This document shows, piece after piece, positions 23,874 through 34,278 of a stretch of DNA of 64,000 nt. The notes under the pieces were generated by a model that had not been told where the DNA came from, made no database searches, and saw only the letters and a list, made by a program, of their open reading frames with translations. Made by a program: the position numbers and the translations under genes. How positions within the stretch are numbered: position 1 is the first letter of the stretch; every line of letters begins with the position of its first letter. The stretch comes from Hordeum vulgare subsp. vulgare (Eukaryota; Streptophyta; Magnoliopsida; Poales; Poaceae), in NCBI RefSeq assembly GCF_904849725.1, contig NC_058524.1, positions 485,901,763 through 485,965,762 of the forward strand, read 5' to 3'.

Positions 23874-24440
23874 CACTACAGGAATCACCTTCTTTGCCGT
23901 CTGCCATCACAGAGGCAAAGACGAATAACCGGACGGCAAAGACCGTACCATAGACGGCAAAGATTGTCACGGCCGGCAAATTTTCTGCGTCAGCCTACGA
24001 CGGCATAGGACCTTCTTTGCCGTCTGCCCCCATAAAGCGGACGGCAAAGCTCTTTGCCGTCAGCTTTCCTGAGGAGCAGTCGGCAAAGAGTTTGGGACGG
24101 CAGCCGAGAGGCGTTGCCTCCGTTAGGGGTTAACGGAGCCGTTGCCGTCTGCCTGCTCGGCAACCTTTGTCGTCTGCCTCCTCGGCAACCTTTGTCGTCT
24201 GCCGTGTCCTCCCCTCCCCCCTCTCTCCACTTTTGTATTCTGCCCCTCCTCTGTGCCCTCTTCTTTGCCGTCTGCCTACCCAGCAGGCAGACGGCAAAGA
24301 GACTATATGGCCAGCTACTACTGCCCAGGTTGCACAGCTGGGCGCCACGTGGCACCTTTGTCGTCCGCTGGCAGACAGCAAAGGCCTTTGCCATCAGCTG
24401 GCAGACGGCAAAGAGCCTATATTGTCTCTTTTTTATTTAT
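23874..24440. repeat. CACTA left sub-terminal repeats
   Basis: At least ten copies of TTTGCCGTCTGC or its reverse complement in both orientations between 23890 and 24410. In characterised CACTA elements such motifs bind the TnpA-class protein. ORFs across them are repeat artefacts. Confidence 0.85.
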
Positions 24441-24730
24441 TTTTTCTATTTCACATTACATATACATATAATTCAGAGCACATATATCATAAATAGATCA
24501 CAACACATATATTATATACATATAAAGCTCATCAATGCCATTTGTTCATCAACGTACATCCCATATATCAAAAGAACCAAAACATACGAAGTTTCATCCA
24601 TATATACATACATATAGTTGCACATATATTGTTCATCAACACATACAAAGAACCAACACATTGTTCATCAACTCAAATAAAAACGGAAACTAAAGCACTC
24701 CAACGCCAGCTTCCATGCATGTAGTACATC
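24441..24730. other. AT-rich spacer inside the CACTA element
   Basis: ATATACATA-rich and 'gttcatcaac' repeated words; no ORF or RNA gene supported. Probably the 3' flank of the TnpA-like transcription unit. Confidence 0.5.
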
Positions 24731-26600
24731 CAATCTGCAAAATGGGAATAAGAAAGTAAGTAGAAGAAGAACAACAACATATATATGACAAATAAGCTAA
24801 ATTGAAGAAGAAAGAGAAGAAGCAATAAGAGAACAAGGAGAAGAAAAACAAGGAGGAGGAGGAGGAGGGGAAGGGGAAGGAGAAGGAGAAGGAGAAGGAG
24901 AAGAAGAAAAAAGAAGAGAAGAAGAAGGAGAAGAAGGAGGAGAAGAAGGAGGAGAAGAAGAAGGAGAAGAAGGAGGGCTGCTTCTCCTTCTCCTCCTTCT
25001 CTTCTTCTCCTCCTCCTTCTTCTTCTTCTCCTCCTCCTCCTTATTCTTCTCCTTCTCCTTCTATTCTTCTTCTCTTCTTCTTCTTATTCTTCCTTCTCCT
25101 TCTTTTTGAGCTAAATATTCCAATTATGTCATTTTAGAGGAAAACAAGCTAAGTGTATAATATTCATGAGCTAACCAAGGTTCTTATGCCATTTTGAGCT
25201 TATTATGGTATTTTGGAGCTAAATGGGCTAATTATGTCTTTGTTGGGTTAATTAAAGCAAGGATAATATGAAAGAGGGGAAGAAAGATGAGGAGGAGGAG
25301 AAGAATAAGAAATCGAGAAGAAGGAGGAGGAGGAGGAGAAGGATAGGAGGTCCTTGGCCTTCTCCTCCTCCTCCTCCTCCTCCTCCTCCTCCCCCTCCCT
25401 TCTCCTCCTCCTCCTCCTCCTCCTCCTTCTCCTTATTCTCTTCTTCTTCATCTCTTCTTCTTCTTTCTTTTCATTTTGAGCTTATTATGGTATAAGAAGA
25501 AGAAGAAAGAGGAGGAGAAGAAGAAGAAAGAGGAGGAAGAGGAGAAGAAGAAGAAATCAAGAAGAAGGAGGAGGAGGAGGAGGAGGAGGAGGAGGAGGAG
25601 AAGGTCAGGGGCCTTCTCCTCCTCCTCCTCCTCCTCCTCCTCCTCCTCCTCCTTCTTCTCTTCTTCTTCATCTCTTCTTCTTCTTTCTTTTCATTTTGAG
25701 CTTATTATGGTAGAATAAGAAGAAGAAATCAAGAAGAAGAAGAAAGAGGAGGAAGAGGAGAAGAAGAAGAAAGAGGAGGAAGAGGAGAAGAAGAAAGAGG
25801 AGGAGGAGAAAGAGGAGGAGAAGAAGAAGAAGAAAGAGGAGGAGGAGAAGAAGAAGAAAGAGGAGGAGGAGGAGAAAGAGGAGGAAGAGAAGAAGAAGAA
25901 AGAGGAGGAGAAGAAAGAGGAGGAAGAGAAGAAGAAGAAAGAGGAGGAGGAGGAGAAAGAGGAGGAGGAGAAGAAGAAGAAAGAGGAGGAAGAGGAGAAG
26001 AAGAAGAAATCAAGAAGAAGGAGGAGGAGGAGGAGGAGGAGGAGGAGAAGGATAGGCCTTCTCCTCCTCCTCCTCCTCCTCCTTCTTCTCTTCTTCTTCA
26101 TCTCTTCTTCTTCTTTCTTTTCATTTTGAGCTTATTATGGTAGAAGAAGAAGAAGAAATCAAGAAGAAGAAGAAAGAGGAGGAAGAGGAGAAGAAGAAAG
26201 AGGAGGAGAAGAAAGAAGAGGAGGAGAAGAAAGAGGAGGAAGAGAAGAAGAAAGAGGAGGAGGAGGAGAAAGAGGAGGAAGAGAAGAAGAAGAAAGAGGA
26301 GGAAGAGAAGAAGGATAGAAGGTCCTTGGCCTTCTCCTCCTCCTCCTCCTCCTCCTCCCTTCTCCTCCTCCTCCTCCTCCTCCTCCTCCTTCTCCTTCTT
26401 CTCTTCTTCTTCATCTCTTCTTCTTCTTTCTTTTCATTTTGAGCTTATTATGGTAGAAGAAGAAGAAGAAAGAGGAGGAGAAGAAGAAGAAAGAGGAGGA
26501 AGAGGAGAAGAAGAAGAAATCAAGAAGAAGGAGGAGGAGGAGGAGGAGGAGGAGGAGAAGAAGAAGAAAGAGGAGGAGCTTATTATGGCATATTTTCTTC
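24730..26600. repeat. Purine (GAA/GAG)n and pyrimidine (CTC/CTT)n tandem block
   Basis: About 1.9 kb dominated by GAA, GAG, AAG triplets followed by CTC, CTT triplets. A higher-order unit is marked by TCATTTTGAGCTTATTATGG, seen at about 25190, 25471, 25691, 26121 and 26434, and a partial copy at 26576. Each unit has a purine run, a short hinge (for example GTCAGGGGCC at about 25605) and a complementary pyrimidine run, so units are inverted repeats as well as tandem repeats. The frames of poly-Arg/Glu/Ser/Phe are compositional, not genes. Confidence 0.9.
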
Positions 26601-27850
26601 TACTTTCTGAAAATGATAGAGAGTCAGGAGAGGGTCTATGTTAATAGTGCTCTTTAGATAGGGAGAGGAAAGACGTAACTAGACCGTGAAAATAATATAA
26701 TCTTTTACCGCTACATCCGCCAGGTTTAATAATTTTGTGGACCCTGGATGTAGCGGCTGGTGAACCGCGTCTTCTTCCACAAAGATTCAGACAAAACCGA
26801 GCTTGGATAGAACTAAAGAAGATTTGGCGAACAAAGAAAAATGTCAAAGGGTTTAGTATAAAAAAATCAAAGGAGGTTATTCAGTAGCCATCGCGGGTTT
26901 CATTACTTTTCTTCCATTCAAAAAAGCTCTTCACAAAAAAAGGATAGCGAATGATCGATTCACCATTGGTAGCATTAAGCCTACAAGGAGGGATATTGTG
27001 ATAATAGTGACCTCCGGGCTACCATGTCAATTGTAAAAAGTAGTTGATTCGTGTCTTGCAGGAGCAATAATAGTGAAATGAGGACGTAAGCCCCCTAGGT
27101 CTTCCTCTTCCTTCTAAACTAATTGCTTTCGCTTGACTCTTCCAGGAGAAAAGTATAATAAGTGGTTGAAGGAAAGCGAAAAGGAATGGCTTTTTCATGT
27201 ACCAGATCCGTGATCTAGACATCAAGCAAAAATGTACATACAATCAAAGAGAGCAGTTATTTGTAGTGACTGGTGTATTGGTTAGAGATGCAAGGAGAGA
27301 CTCGGTTATGGTGTGGTAAAGATCTTGCTCCAATTCTCGGATTCAGGTAGAAAGTAAGAGCAGTAGCATATTCGTAGGAGAGATTTTTTACTTGAAATTA
27401 CTAGTCCTCGTAGTTGGAAAAAAGCTCTAAATACAGATTTAAAGCATCAATATAGGTAGTCCAATCAATATATTTCCCTTTTTCCAGTCTCTGATCGGAT
27501 GATTGCCGCTTGTGTGAATTTCATTGTTGTGGGTCCCATGTGTGCTCGAATAATATTATTTTAGGATTCGATTTAGTTGAATTTCTTGACTCCGCGGTGC
27601 TGGTTATCGAGTTTATGGCGCCGCCGACCATCCAAAAAGTCAAAGATGGCGCAGGCATTTACTTATTATGGTCTCTTCTAATAGTGGCCCCTTGGTATTC
27701 AGGTTGTAAAATCCTCATAGGAACGTCGATTGTTATACCTTGTTTTTGTAATGGTCTATGTTATTTAAAAAGCCGAAAGATAAACAAGCTCTTGGAACCG
27801 AAGGTATGTCTGAGCATTCTGGGCAGGTCGCAAGAAGCCGCTTTTAGAAG
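26601..27850. other. Unclassified 1.25-kb segment inside the CACTA element
   Basis: Composition changes sharply to mixed sequence of about 40% GC, unlike both the triplet block on the left and the gene on the right. The longest frame (from 27510) is open for about 100 codons but has no motif I recognise. Style resembles organellar intergenic DNA (plant mitochondrion), but I could not identify any organellar gene, so this stays a guess. Confidence 0.3.
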
Positions 27851-27899
27851 GTTTGGAGCAACCGCAATTTTTCACCATATTACCCGCTTCCAATTTTTC

Positions 27900-28090
27900 A
27901 CCATGCCACCGTGGGACCGCTTTCGCGAGCTCTGCCTTCTCCGGTTTGGCCCCCCCATCCGTGGCAGCCGACTGGCAGCCCTCGGCCGCTTACCGTTTAC
28001 CTCAACGGTCCAGGACTACGGCGACCGATTCCAAGCCCTGGCATGCCACGCGCCAGGCATATCCGGGACTTCAACGCCCTCACGATGACA
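27900..28090 (+). pseudogene. Retrotransposon gag fragment carried by the CACTA element
   Basis: A frame reads MPPWDRFRELCLLRFGPP, then RGSRLAALGRLPFTSTVQDY, DRFQALACHAPG. This is the middle of a Ty3/Gypsy-type gag domain (pattern W..F...L..RFG....SRLAEL..L.....V.DY..RFQ.L). Only about 60 codons remain; no LTR or primer site is attached. It lies just downstream of the TnpA-like gene stop and on the opposite strand. Confidence 0.6.
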
Positions 28091-28285
28091 TTCTGGCGGC
28101 TCGGACGACAAATTGGCCTTGGCCTCCTCCTCCTCCTCTTTATGTCTTTTTTGAGCTAAATTACCTAATTATGTCTTTTTTGAGCTAAATTACCTAATTA
28201 TGTCTTCTTGGAGCTAAATTGGCTAATTATCTCATTTTAGAGGAAAACAAGCTAAGTTTGGAGGAGAAACTTACCGTAGTGGTCA

Positions 28286-30736
28286 TCAAGGAGGAGAAAC
28301 ACCACGGTTGCTCGCGCCGGCTTCGTTTGGAGACGGTTGCCCTGGAGAAGGGTCGTGCGATGCCGCTCGGGAGTTATTCTGCAGAAAAGATATTTTGCAA
28401 TGTCTCAGTTAGCATGATGACACTCAATTATTAATACTAGTTTATAATGAAACTCACCGTGCCAATCGAAGAGAAGACGGGCATCGGCGGAGGGACTTGA
28501 CCGCTCTTCTCGCACAGACCCTGAAGAGTGGGTCGTACTAGTTAGTATTGAAACAGACATTACACACATGATTTGGCTAATGTGAAAAAAAAACATACCA
28601 CAAAAAGCTCGTACAGGGCCCGTTGACCCGCCTCATTCCGGGCCCTCTCCTCCTCAAGCAATCGTGCCGTGCTCTGGTCCCTCTCATCAAGAGCAGCCTG
28701 AAGAGCAGCCTGGCTTGCCAATCTCTCTTTCTCAAGAGCAGCCTGGTTTGCCGCTCTCTCTTTCTGAAGAGCAGCCTGAAAAACCATTCCTCGTTACCAC
28801 AGTAATGATCTATGGTGACACACATAATGAAATGGATGAAAGTGTTCTTAGTCCGTACAACTAACCTCGATGGCAAGTTCGACTGGCCGTGGACGACACG
28901 TTATCTCAGGACAGTTGCTCGACTGGCGCGCCTTGATCTCCGGAAGAGTGAGTGGACAACGTATTATCCCATCTCCAATGGCTATCGAGCCATGGGGCCT
29001 CCGCCACCAGATATCATCACCAGCTCTGGATCCAAAGGTTCCTGGCTAGGGTTAAAGTCATCCCCTTTCGTAGCCTTCCCCGCGTCCCTGTATGCCACGA
29101 GCTTCTGGTGGGATGATATGTTGGTGAAGTTATTGGGATCATCCAGGTCAGACTCAGAGAATGCCTTCGCCTTCTTGTACGAGGCAGTATGGGCCATGCC
29201 ATAAACGTCGTACAAGTGTGGCATCTCAGTCTTATTGTGATGCGCCTAAAAGAGAGGAACAAAATATTAGCATAAGAATGAATTGCATGAATCATGAAGC
29301 AAATCACATACCCAGTTTCGTCCAAACTGAAGTAAGTTGGCGCTGCCTTGATGGTGTGGCACACCAACCATTTGGCTACGCCGATCCTTCGCATTATCGT
29401 GGACGGCTCGCCAGCTGCCTGTGCACCACTCATCAACCAACGCCTCCCAACAATCCATCTTATCCGCACACCATCTCGGGGGCACCTGTAAGTTATTAGA
29501 AAGAATTTTCAGCGCTACGCCTATGAATGAAATCAAGAAAACTACGTAGAAGGACTTAAGAATAGGTAATTACCTTCATGTATTGCTCCTTCTTCAGAAA
29601 CTTTCCGCGGCAATCCTTCTTCTCCTTCTTAATACCACGCGTGGCGTAGTAATCTCGAATAGCCTGCGGCCGAGCCTCGTGGCGCAAGTTCTGTAGTAAC
29701 CGCCTACACTCGACCTCGAGAACCCTGGCCGCCGGCTCCTCATATCCATCCTCACACCTATAGAAGGTCTGCAATCAAACGTGAAAACACCGATTAGTAC
29801 AATAATGAGGTATATGCTTAATTTTAGATTCTGTAAAAGGATAATTTACCCAAAAGCTCCTGATCACCATCTCGGCCCTCGTGTGGCACAAGACACCATC
29901 TATAATCTCTTCCGGTGGGGCCTGCGCAGCCTGGTAGTGCTCCCAGGTAAATCCTAGTGTAGGAACCTGACCCTCACCAGGCAACGTGACAAACCCCGGG
30001 AAATTTGTCCGGCAAAGCACACCAAGGACGGAGTTCGGCCTGCGGACTCCAAGAGGGTGTACCCATCCCCTGCAGTATGATAAGGTTAGCGCATTAGATA
30101 TTTGAACAAACTTGAAGGCAAAAGCTAAAAAAAGGGTAAATGTACTTACCTATCTCCTTCAGGTTTTATCACCGGCCTCTGCTCGCGGGTAGCCGGGGCG
30201 ACCGGGAGACGTGTACTACCACGCTTGTACACGGTAGTCGGGGCCCCGTCCACCTGCACATCGCCCTCGCTATCCGTAAGCTCATCCCCGCCATCCCCGC
30301 ACCCTGAGCCACCCGGACACTCGGTCCAATCCGGCAACTCGGTATGATCCGGCCAAGGCTCCCATCCGGACCAAGCCACGTCGGGTGAAGCCTCCGGAAC
30401 CGTAGTCTCCTCCGGCTGCTCCTAGGCCGAATGCACCTCGACCCGAGGCTGCTCCTGGACCGGAGTCTCATGGGACGAATGCCCGTGAACACCAGGCTCC
30501 TGGACCGGAGTCCCCGTAGCCTCCTCCGCAAACGGGTCGACCATACTAGTCCTATGCTCGGGTGAATGAGCTGGTGGTGGTGGCGAGGACGGCTCAACAG
30601 TCCTCCTGGATCTTCCGCGGCCACCACCTCTCCCTGTACCCTTCCCCTTCTTCCCTACCCGACCAGCACCTCTACCAGCGGGCAATGCCGCCGACGAAGA
30701 AGAACCCCCGGCTGGTGTCGAAAGACTGTCTGCCAA
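28286..30736 (-). pseudogene. TnpA-like (plant Ptta/En-Spm type) gene, eight exons, one nonsense and one frameshift
   Basis: Exons read on the minus strand with GT-AG borders: 30736-30150, 30069-29850, 29768-29574, 29485-29312, 29245-28866, 28775-28599, 28520-28458, 28378-28286 (stop TGA). Donors include GTAAGT, GTATGT and GTGAGT. Exons 2-4 and 6-8 splice in frame. Exon 1 is Gly/Arg/Ser/Pro-rich (GKGTGRGGGRGRSRR) then acidic, with one in-frame TAG near 30423. Exons 3-5 hold the conserved core: EVECRRLLQNLRHEAR, WCADKMDCWEALVDEW, KDRRSQMVGVPHHQGS, HTASYKKAKAFSES. Exon 5 has a one-base deletion near 28990. Exon 6 is a coiled coil (AALQKERAANQAALEKERLA). Translation start is uncertain: no ATG lies in frame at 30736. 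Family knowledge: TnpA-class proteins bind sub-terminal repeats. Total about 630 codons. Confidence 0.8.
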
Positions 30737-30849
30737 GGCTCTACGGAGAGATAGGGGTGGAAGGGAAGTACCACCCCTCGTGTGGGGCGCCTAGGAAGAA
30801 CCCGTCGAGCGCTCTGGACCCGCGCCCACCATCTTTCAACACCTGCCAT

Positions 30850-31100
30850 GATAAAGATTAAAAGAAATTAGTACAACATAAAAAAATTGAATGATTGACA
30901 TGAATAATAATATGTACATGAATAATAAATATTAAAATATATAGATATTATCTTCTATTGCCCGGCTCTCCAAGGAGCCGGAACCCTAGCCTCCGCCGCA
31001 CCTAACCCTAGCCGCGACGGCGCCATCTCACCGGCGCGTCCGCTCCAGCCCTCGCTCCCCTCCTCCCTGCCCTTACAACCTACGCCGGAGGCCCGGTAGG
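30850..31100. other. AT-rich then GC-rich spacer upstream of the TnpA-like gene
   Basis: 30880-30960 is AT-rich and could include the promoter of the minus-strand TnpA-like gene. From 30960 the DNA becomes C-rich with 'aaccctag' words, a style of retrotransposon or gene 5' leaders. No site can be fixed. Confidence 0.35.
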
Positions 31101-31104
31101 AACC

Positions 31105-31470
31105 CTAGTCCTACCAATTTGGTATCCAGAGATTCCAGGCTGATCATGTCGCTCCCTCCACCACCGCCGCCGCTCAACACCACCACCGCCCCACTGCCGC
31201 AAACCACCACCACCGCCCCGCTGGGACCCAACCCCCGCCGCCGAGCGTCGCCCCCAATACCTACGGGCCGCCGTCGCTGCCGTGGGCCACCCCGGCCTTC
31301 CAGCCACTCCACGGAGGGGCGCCGCCACTGCCGCCACAGCTGCTGCTGCAGCACTACCACGCCGCGGGCTCTCCCTGGCCGGTGTGGCCGGCCACCACCG
31401 CGCCGCTGGGGGGGCTGCCCCAACAGTCGCTACCGGCCACCACGGCGCAGGCGTCGGGGGTCGGGGTAGG
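31105..31470 (+). pseudogene. Possible retrotransposon leader and gag N-terminus fragment
   Basis: TTGGTATCCAGAG at about 31118 resembles an initiator-Met primer site, and 27 bp later ATG 31146 opens MSLPPPPPPLNTTTAPLP. After a frameshift the reading continues as SVAPNTYGPPSLPWATPAF and PLHGGAPPLPPQLLLQHY. Such proline-rich N-termini occur before the gag domain of Triticeae retroelements. It ends without a gag core. Low certainty; could be a captured proline-rich gene segment. Confidence 0.35.
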
Positions 31471-31635
31471 GGTTCGGGGGTCGAGGGTGAGTGTTGTCGG
31501 GTGTCGGGGGTCGAGGGTCGAGGTTACCTATAAAACTTTCTAGGTTACCTATAAAACTTTCTAGGTTACCTACCAAACTTTCCAGGTTACCTATACTACT
31601 TTATAAAACTTTCCAGGTTCCATAAAAAAATATTT

Positions 31636-31805
31636 CATGCCGGGGTGTCGTCGAGATGTCGTGTCGGGGCGTCGTGTCGGGGTTTCGGGGCATCGTGTCG
31701 GGTGTCAGGGGTGTCGTCGAGATGTCGTGTCGGGGCGTCGTGTTGGGGTTTCGAGGCATCGTGACGGGTGTCAGGGGTGTCGTCGAGATGTCGTGTCGGT
31801 GCGAC
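31636..31805 (+). repeat. Minisatellite, about 65-bp unit, nearly three copies
   Basis: Repeating GGGTGTCGTCGAGATGTCG / TGTCGGGGCGTCGTGT / GGGTTTCGGGGCATCGTG words. It is preceded (31520-31620) by four short copies of AGGTTACCTATAAAACTTTC. The frames through it are periodic artefacts. Confidence 0.8.
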
Positions 31806-31884
31806 AACTACTATTGCGAGCTGTTGTAATATCCTCAACGTTGTGGCTAGTGCAAGCATAGGCGGCGACCGGAGGGCTCTACAC

Positions 31885-32105
31885 GGTCAACTACAAACCT
31901 AACAACTAACCTAACACACAGTAGGTAATTAACAACTAACCTAACAACTAACCTAGCTCGAGGGGTAATACCACTAACAACTAACAAGTAACCTAACTAA
32001 CCTAATTACCAGTACGTAACCACTAACAACTAACCTAACTAACCTAACTAACAATAGGTAATTAACAACTAACCTAACTAACCTAATTAATGAATTAAAC
32101 GAAAA
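31885..32105. repeat. Imperfect AACTAACCTAAC tandem repeat
   Basis: More than ten loosely spaced copies of AACAACTAACCTAAC with ATTA interruptions. Simple-sequence expansion inside the CACTA element; no gene. Confidence 0.75.
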
Positions 32106-32119
32106 AAGGAAAAAAGGAC

Positions 32120-32400
32120 TCACCGAGGAGGAGGAGGGCCGCAGGAGGGGGGGCGCAGGGCGGCGGTGGGGTGTGTAGGTGGGGAGTTGGGGGGGGGAGG
32201 TGGCGGCGGTGCGGCGGCGGCGGCGGCGGTGCGGCGGCGGCGGCGGCGGCGGCGGTGGGGCGGCGGCGGCGCTGGGGGCGCAGGGAGGAGGAGGAGGCCC
32301 GCAGGGGGGGCGCAGGGCGTGCGTGGGAGAGAAAGAGAGCGCGTGGGAGAGAGAGAGAGTGCGTGGGAGAGAGGAGAGAGGTAGGCGCGCGGCGCCGTTA
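32120..32400. repeat. GGC/GGA-rich low-complexity block
   Basis: Runs of GGCGGC and GGAGG, then GAGAGA words (32320-32385). Both strands give Gly/Arg/Pro-rich frames by composition only. Confidence 0.75.
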
Positions 32401-32739
32401 ACTTTTCGGGGGTCCATCTCCTTTGCCGCCTGCCACTGATCCCCTTTGCCGTCTACCACGGACGGCAAAGCTACTCAGGCAGACGGCAAAGGGGTGGGTG
32501 GGGCCGGGGTGGGATGGGGAGAGAGGAGGGGTGGGGTGGGACAGCTTTGCCGTCGGCCATCCCTACCTTTGACGTCTGTCAGCGGACGGCAAAGAGGTGG
32601 CTGATGGCAAATATTTATTTTGCCATCAGCCTCCTCTTTACCGTCTGTTTTTTGCCAACACACGGTAAAGAGGTTCTTTGCCGTCTGTCAGCAGACGGCA
32701 AAGATTTGGCGGACGGCAAATATAGGAATTCCAGTAGTG
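32400..32739. repeat. CACTA right sub-terminal repeats and terminus
   Basis: About ten copies of TTTGCCGTC or GACGGCAAAG, then GGAATTCCAGTAGTG at the end. Counterpart of the left array. Confidence 0.85.
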
Positions 32740-32742
32740 CAT

Positions 32743-33785
32743 CCTATAGCCAATAATAATCCTCTATGGGATCAATTCATCCTTATCATTAGGGACAACG
32801 GTAATACCTCCCTTCTTAGGGACGGAATGCACCGGACTTACCCAATCACTATGAGCAGCAGGATAGATAATACCTGCTTCCAGGATCTTTAGTATTTCTT
32901 TTCTTACTACCTCTTTCATCTTAGGATTTAATCTCCGTTGACGATCGGCGACTGGTTTGGAATCAGGATCGGTTTTAATTTTGTGCTGGCATAGAGTGGG
33001 ACTAATGCCCTTAAGATCATCAAGAGTATATCAAATAGCAGCACGGTGCTTCCTCGGAGTTTTTAGTAACTTCTTTTCTTCATGTTCTGAGAGGCTAGCA
33101 CTAGTAATAACAGGATATATCTCTTTTTCATCAAGATAAGCATACTTAAGAGTATCAGGCAACTATTTAACCTCGAACACAGGATCACCCTTTGGTGGGG
33201 TGGATCTCCAAGCAGTTCAACAAGTAAATTATTCTTAAGGATAGGATGTTGTTCAAAGATAACTCTATCTATCTCATTCCTTTCATCCATATGCATATCA
33301 TTTTCATGCTCAAGCAAGTATTGCTCTAAAGGATCAGTAGGAGGCACGGCAATAGAAGCTAGAGCAATAATTTCATCCTTACTAGACAATTCTTTTTCAT
33401 GATGTTGTCTACCAGACTTGGAGAAACTAAACTCATGTGACACACCTTCAAAGCCAACAGTGACAGTTTGCTTCTGACAGTCAATAAGAGCATTGACAGT
33501 ATTGAGAAAAGGTCTGTCAAATATGATGGGACAAAAGCTATCTTGTGTGGTAGCAAGAACGAGAAAATCAGCAGGATACTTAGTTTTACCACACAAGACT
33601 TCAACATCTCTAACAATTCCCAAAGGGCGGATAGTATCTCTATTGGCAAGCTGAATAGTGACATCAATAGGTTCCATCTCGATAGGTGCAATCTCGTCTT
33701 TAATTTCATCATACAAAGATTGAGGTATTGCACTAACACTAAACCTGTCTTTAATTTCAACATAGCTTTTGTCCCATCTAACCAT
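32743..33785 (-). pseudogene. Gypsy protease C-terminal part and reverse transcriptase N-terminus
   Basis: The protease domain reads SAIPQSLYDEIK, LANRDTIRPLGIVRDVEVL, CPIIFDRPFLNTVNA. The catalytic triplet just before SAIP is lost (DRFS where D-[T/I/L]-GAS is expected). The frame continues via EQYLLEHENDMHMDERNEID and, after short frame losses near 33200 and 33050, through LDDLKGISPTLCQHKIK, ILEAGIIYPAAHSDWVSP and GGITVVPNDKDELIP, with stops at about 33030 and 32765, to GYR at 32743. There the CACTA element splits it from MVIDFRKLN at 23873. Same element as gag at 34981. Confidence 0.85.
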
Positions 33786-34278
33786 GATAACAATGATCTT
33801 CTATCTTAACAGAAACAACAGGCGTGCCAACAACACGCCTATGTTTGTCTCTAGAATGTGGTTTAGCAATTCTAGCAGCATCTTCACAGAAGTGAATATC
33901 ATGGCCATCAACATTGTCGGACACGAGATCTTTGATAATAGCAATGCTAGGTTCAACTCTAAATTGCTCATGGGGTGTAGGTGTTCTAATGTAGACCCTA
34001 CGTATCACAGTTGAAACTTTAGAATGATCCTTTATCCTAACACGGAATGGTGGTTTCTCAATGTAAGCACTCGGAACAATAGGATCATTATAAGCAATGA
34101 CTTTTTCTTCAACTGGATGGGGTTTAACTACATTGACTTCTAAGGGAGGATGATATTTAAACCACTTCTCTTTAGGGAGATCAATATGAGCAACAAATGA
34201 TTCACACAATGAAGCTACTATCTCAGAGTCAAGTCCATATTTAACGCTAAAATAACCAAAAAGTATTTGTTTCAACAA
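33778..34278 (-). pseudogene. Gypsy gag-protease linker
   Basis: Open for about 160 codons: KWFKYHPPLEVNVVKPHP, VRIKDHSKVSTVIRRVYI, IKDLVSDNVDGHDIHFCEDA, VKIEDHCYHG then stop. In related elements the last words lead straight into the protease active site. Here a stop and frameshift separate them, so the polyprotein cannot be made in one piece. Confidence 0.75.

Larger units (their letters stand above)
23874..32739 (-). mobile_element. CACTA (En/Spm-like) transposon inserted in Gypsy reverse transcriptase
   Basis: Left terminus CACTACAGGAATCACC (23874); right terminus is the reverse complement of CACTACTGGAATTCC (ends 32739). Perfect 3-bp target duplication CAT at 23871-23873 and 32740-32742. 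Removing the 8866-bp element restores [12 protein letters not shown] of the host pol. Sub-terminal arrays of TTTGCCGTCTGC / GACGGCAAAG lie at both ends, as in other CACTA families. Inside: a TnpA-like gene on the minus strand (30736-28286), retrotransposon pieces, minisatellites and a purine/pyrimidine block. I found no TNP2 transposase, so it is probably non-autonomous. Confidence 0.95.

Noticed and set aside
24730..26600. CRISPR-like regularly spaced repeat
   Set aside because: Repeat spacing is irregular (about 140-430 bp), spacers are low-complexity, and the genome is a plant nuclear one.
25248..26644. Many ORFs encoding poly-Arg/Lys/Glu or poly-Ser/Phe
   Set aside because: They follow the GAA/GAG and CTC/CTT triplet composition on both strands; no start context, domain or splice logic.
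27510..28088. Single 192-codon gene
   Set aside because: Only the last 60 codons match a gag domain; the first part has no recognisable motif and the join is probably accidental.
31073..32468. Gly/Arg- and Pro-rich ORFs on both strands
   Set aside because: Derived from GGC runs and minisatellites inside the CACTA element, except for the possible gag N-terminus noted separately.
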